Positions 5,803-6,274 of a stretch of 6,274 nt of DNA are shown piece by piece (within the stretch, counting starts at the first letter, position 1; each line of letters opens with the position of its first letter). Made by a program: the position numbers and the translations under genes. Below the pieces are notes generated by a model that had not been told where the DNA came from, searched no databases, and worked only from the letters and a program-made list of their open reading frames with translations. The stretch spans positions 1 to 6,274 of the forward strand of contig CANHPK010000099.1 of NCBI GenBank assembly GCA_947462525.1, in the 5' to 3' direction. This DNA is from Roseiflexaceae bacterium. Lineage in GTDB: Bacteria; Chloroflexota; Chloroflexia; Chloroflexales; Roseiflexaceae.

Positions 5803-6150
5803 CTACCCTATTTCACGGATTCTGAGCGCAATCAGTCGTTCGAGCACGGTTCGCTCGAGCGGTACAGCAATGGGAAACTGGACAGACGCATTGCCGTGTG
5901 TAAATCCCTGCAATACATCTGCAGACTGGTGTATCACTGCACTGCTTTGGGTAAAGTACAGCATGTGCTTTTTGCAGGCTGCTATACCACCGTATTTCTT
6001 GCCGCGTATCGTGAAGTACGGGACGCCGTGACCGATCATCTCGACCGTCCCTGGGACTAACTCGTGCAACATGTCTCGCATGGAGTTGAGCGTCGAACGT
6101 TTGGGTTCAGGCTGAGCCAAGATATAGGCATCTACTTCTGCTATACGCAT
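5803..6150 (-). CDS. DUF1801 (YdhG-like) domain protein
   Basis: A 115-aa soluble protein. The ATG at 6150 is chosen because GAAGGA lies about ten bases upstream and the translation then begins at the usual place for the family (MRIAEVDAYILAQPEPKRSTL). The longer in-frame extension to 6258 overlaps the 3' end of another likely gene and is not family-like. DUF1801 features are the N-terminal helix ending in RDMLHELVPG (25-34), the core GHGVPYFTIRGKKYGGIAACKKHMLYFT (40-67), GNASVQFP (86-93, family GKGTIQFP) and a C-terminal helix VLERLIALRIREI (102-114). The domain is small and alpha/beta. The Bacillus relative YdhG (Fra) has been described as a frataxin-like iron chaperone, but most members have no known role, so no function is claimed. 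It probably shares an operon with the gene ending 34 bp upstream. Confidence 0.85.
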   Translation of the reverse strand: MRIAEVDAYILAQPEPKRSTLNSMRDMLHELVPGTVEMIGHGVPYFTIRGKKYGGIAACKKHMLYFTQSSAVIHQSADVLQGFTHGNASVQFPIAVPLERTVLERLIALRIREIG

Positions 6151-6184
6151 ATACTGGATATCCTTCGGTACGACACAGTACTGT

Positions 6185-6274
6185 CTAGAGCTGTTCCATG
6201 TCTGCAACAAACCCACCCCAACCATGTGCAACCTTCTGCACCGGGTATGTGATTGCAAGCAGTACAGCTTCTTC
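6185..6274 (-). CDS. C-terminal end of a protein gene running off the right edge (possibly SRPBCC/AHSA1-like)
   Basis: Reading the minus strand from the window end, 29 codons are open up to a TAG at 6185-6187. They encode EEAVLLAITYPV followed by QKVAHGWGGFVADMEQL. A final amphipathic helix with Gly-Trp and a terminal Leu is how many SRPBCC/AHSA1-type proteins end, and such genes sometimes neighbour DUF1801 genes. Thirty-four bases separate this stop from the DUF1801 start, which fits an operon. Too little is visible for a firm family call, and the competing frame extending the DUF1801 gene upstream cannot be fully excluded. Confidence 0.4.
   Translation of the reverse strand, partial: EEAVLLAITYPVQKVAHGWGGFVADMEQL

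Noticed and set aside
6151..6258. Extended start of the DUF1801 protein at 6258
   Set aside because: The extra 36 residues do not resemble the family, and they overlap the likely 3' end of the upstream gene. The ATG at 6150 has its own ribosome-binding site.

Overview
This is a 6.3-kb stretch of bacterial chromosome. It carries housekeeping RNA-modification genes, a compact membrane redox cassette, and a stable-RNA unit. No mobile element, CRISPR array or phage gene is visible. The genes are GC-rich and closely packed. Two identical AAAGGA ribosome-binding sites at the same spacing point to ordinary bacterial translation signals. The PepSY / small membrane protein / ferric-reductase-like / ApbE layout and the general look of the proteins would fit Chloroflexota or a relative. 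That is an impression from memory, not a test, and confidence is low.

Layout. (1) 1-1709, plus: the 3' six-sevenths or so of mnmG, which makes a tRNA wobble-uridine modification enzyme; its FAD-binding N-terminus lies off the window. (2) 1710-1888: a convergent intergenic region with no gene, ending in an 11-bp stem-loop. (3) 1889-2893, minus: a THUMP-type RNA guanine-N2 methyltransferase whose catalytic loop reads DLPFG. (4) 2894-3046: a divergent intergenic region with a perfect TATAAT for the minus strand. (5) 3047-5496, plus: four tightly spaced genes. They encode a membrane-anchored PepSY-like protein with a His/Asp/Glu tail, a 96-aa single-pass protein with a basic tail, a six-helix ferric-reductase-like haem b protein, and an ApbE-type flavin transferase. 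(6) 5514-5549: a perfect 36-nt palindrome that can stop transcription from both sides. (7) 5553-5755, minus: an initiator tRNA-fMet gene preceded by a 5S rRNA gene, with a good promoter directly upstream of the 5S. (8) 5803-6150, minus: a DUF1801 protein. (9) 6185-6274, minus: the last 29 codons of a further gene running off the right edge.

How it fits together. mnmG, the THUMP methyltransferase, the 5S gene and the initiator tRNA all serve translation but sit in separate transcription units. The plus-strand cassette looks like a trans-membrane electron-transfer module: a haem b membrane protein that could move electrons across the membrane, a flavinylating enzyme, and two anchored accessory proteins with oppositely charged tails on what is probably the outer face. 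No ApbE target motif of the SGAT/TGAT type is visible in the window, so the flavinylated partner is unknown. The parts most worth a second look are this cassette and the 5S-tRNA-fMet unit, which is not linked to a 23S gene here.
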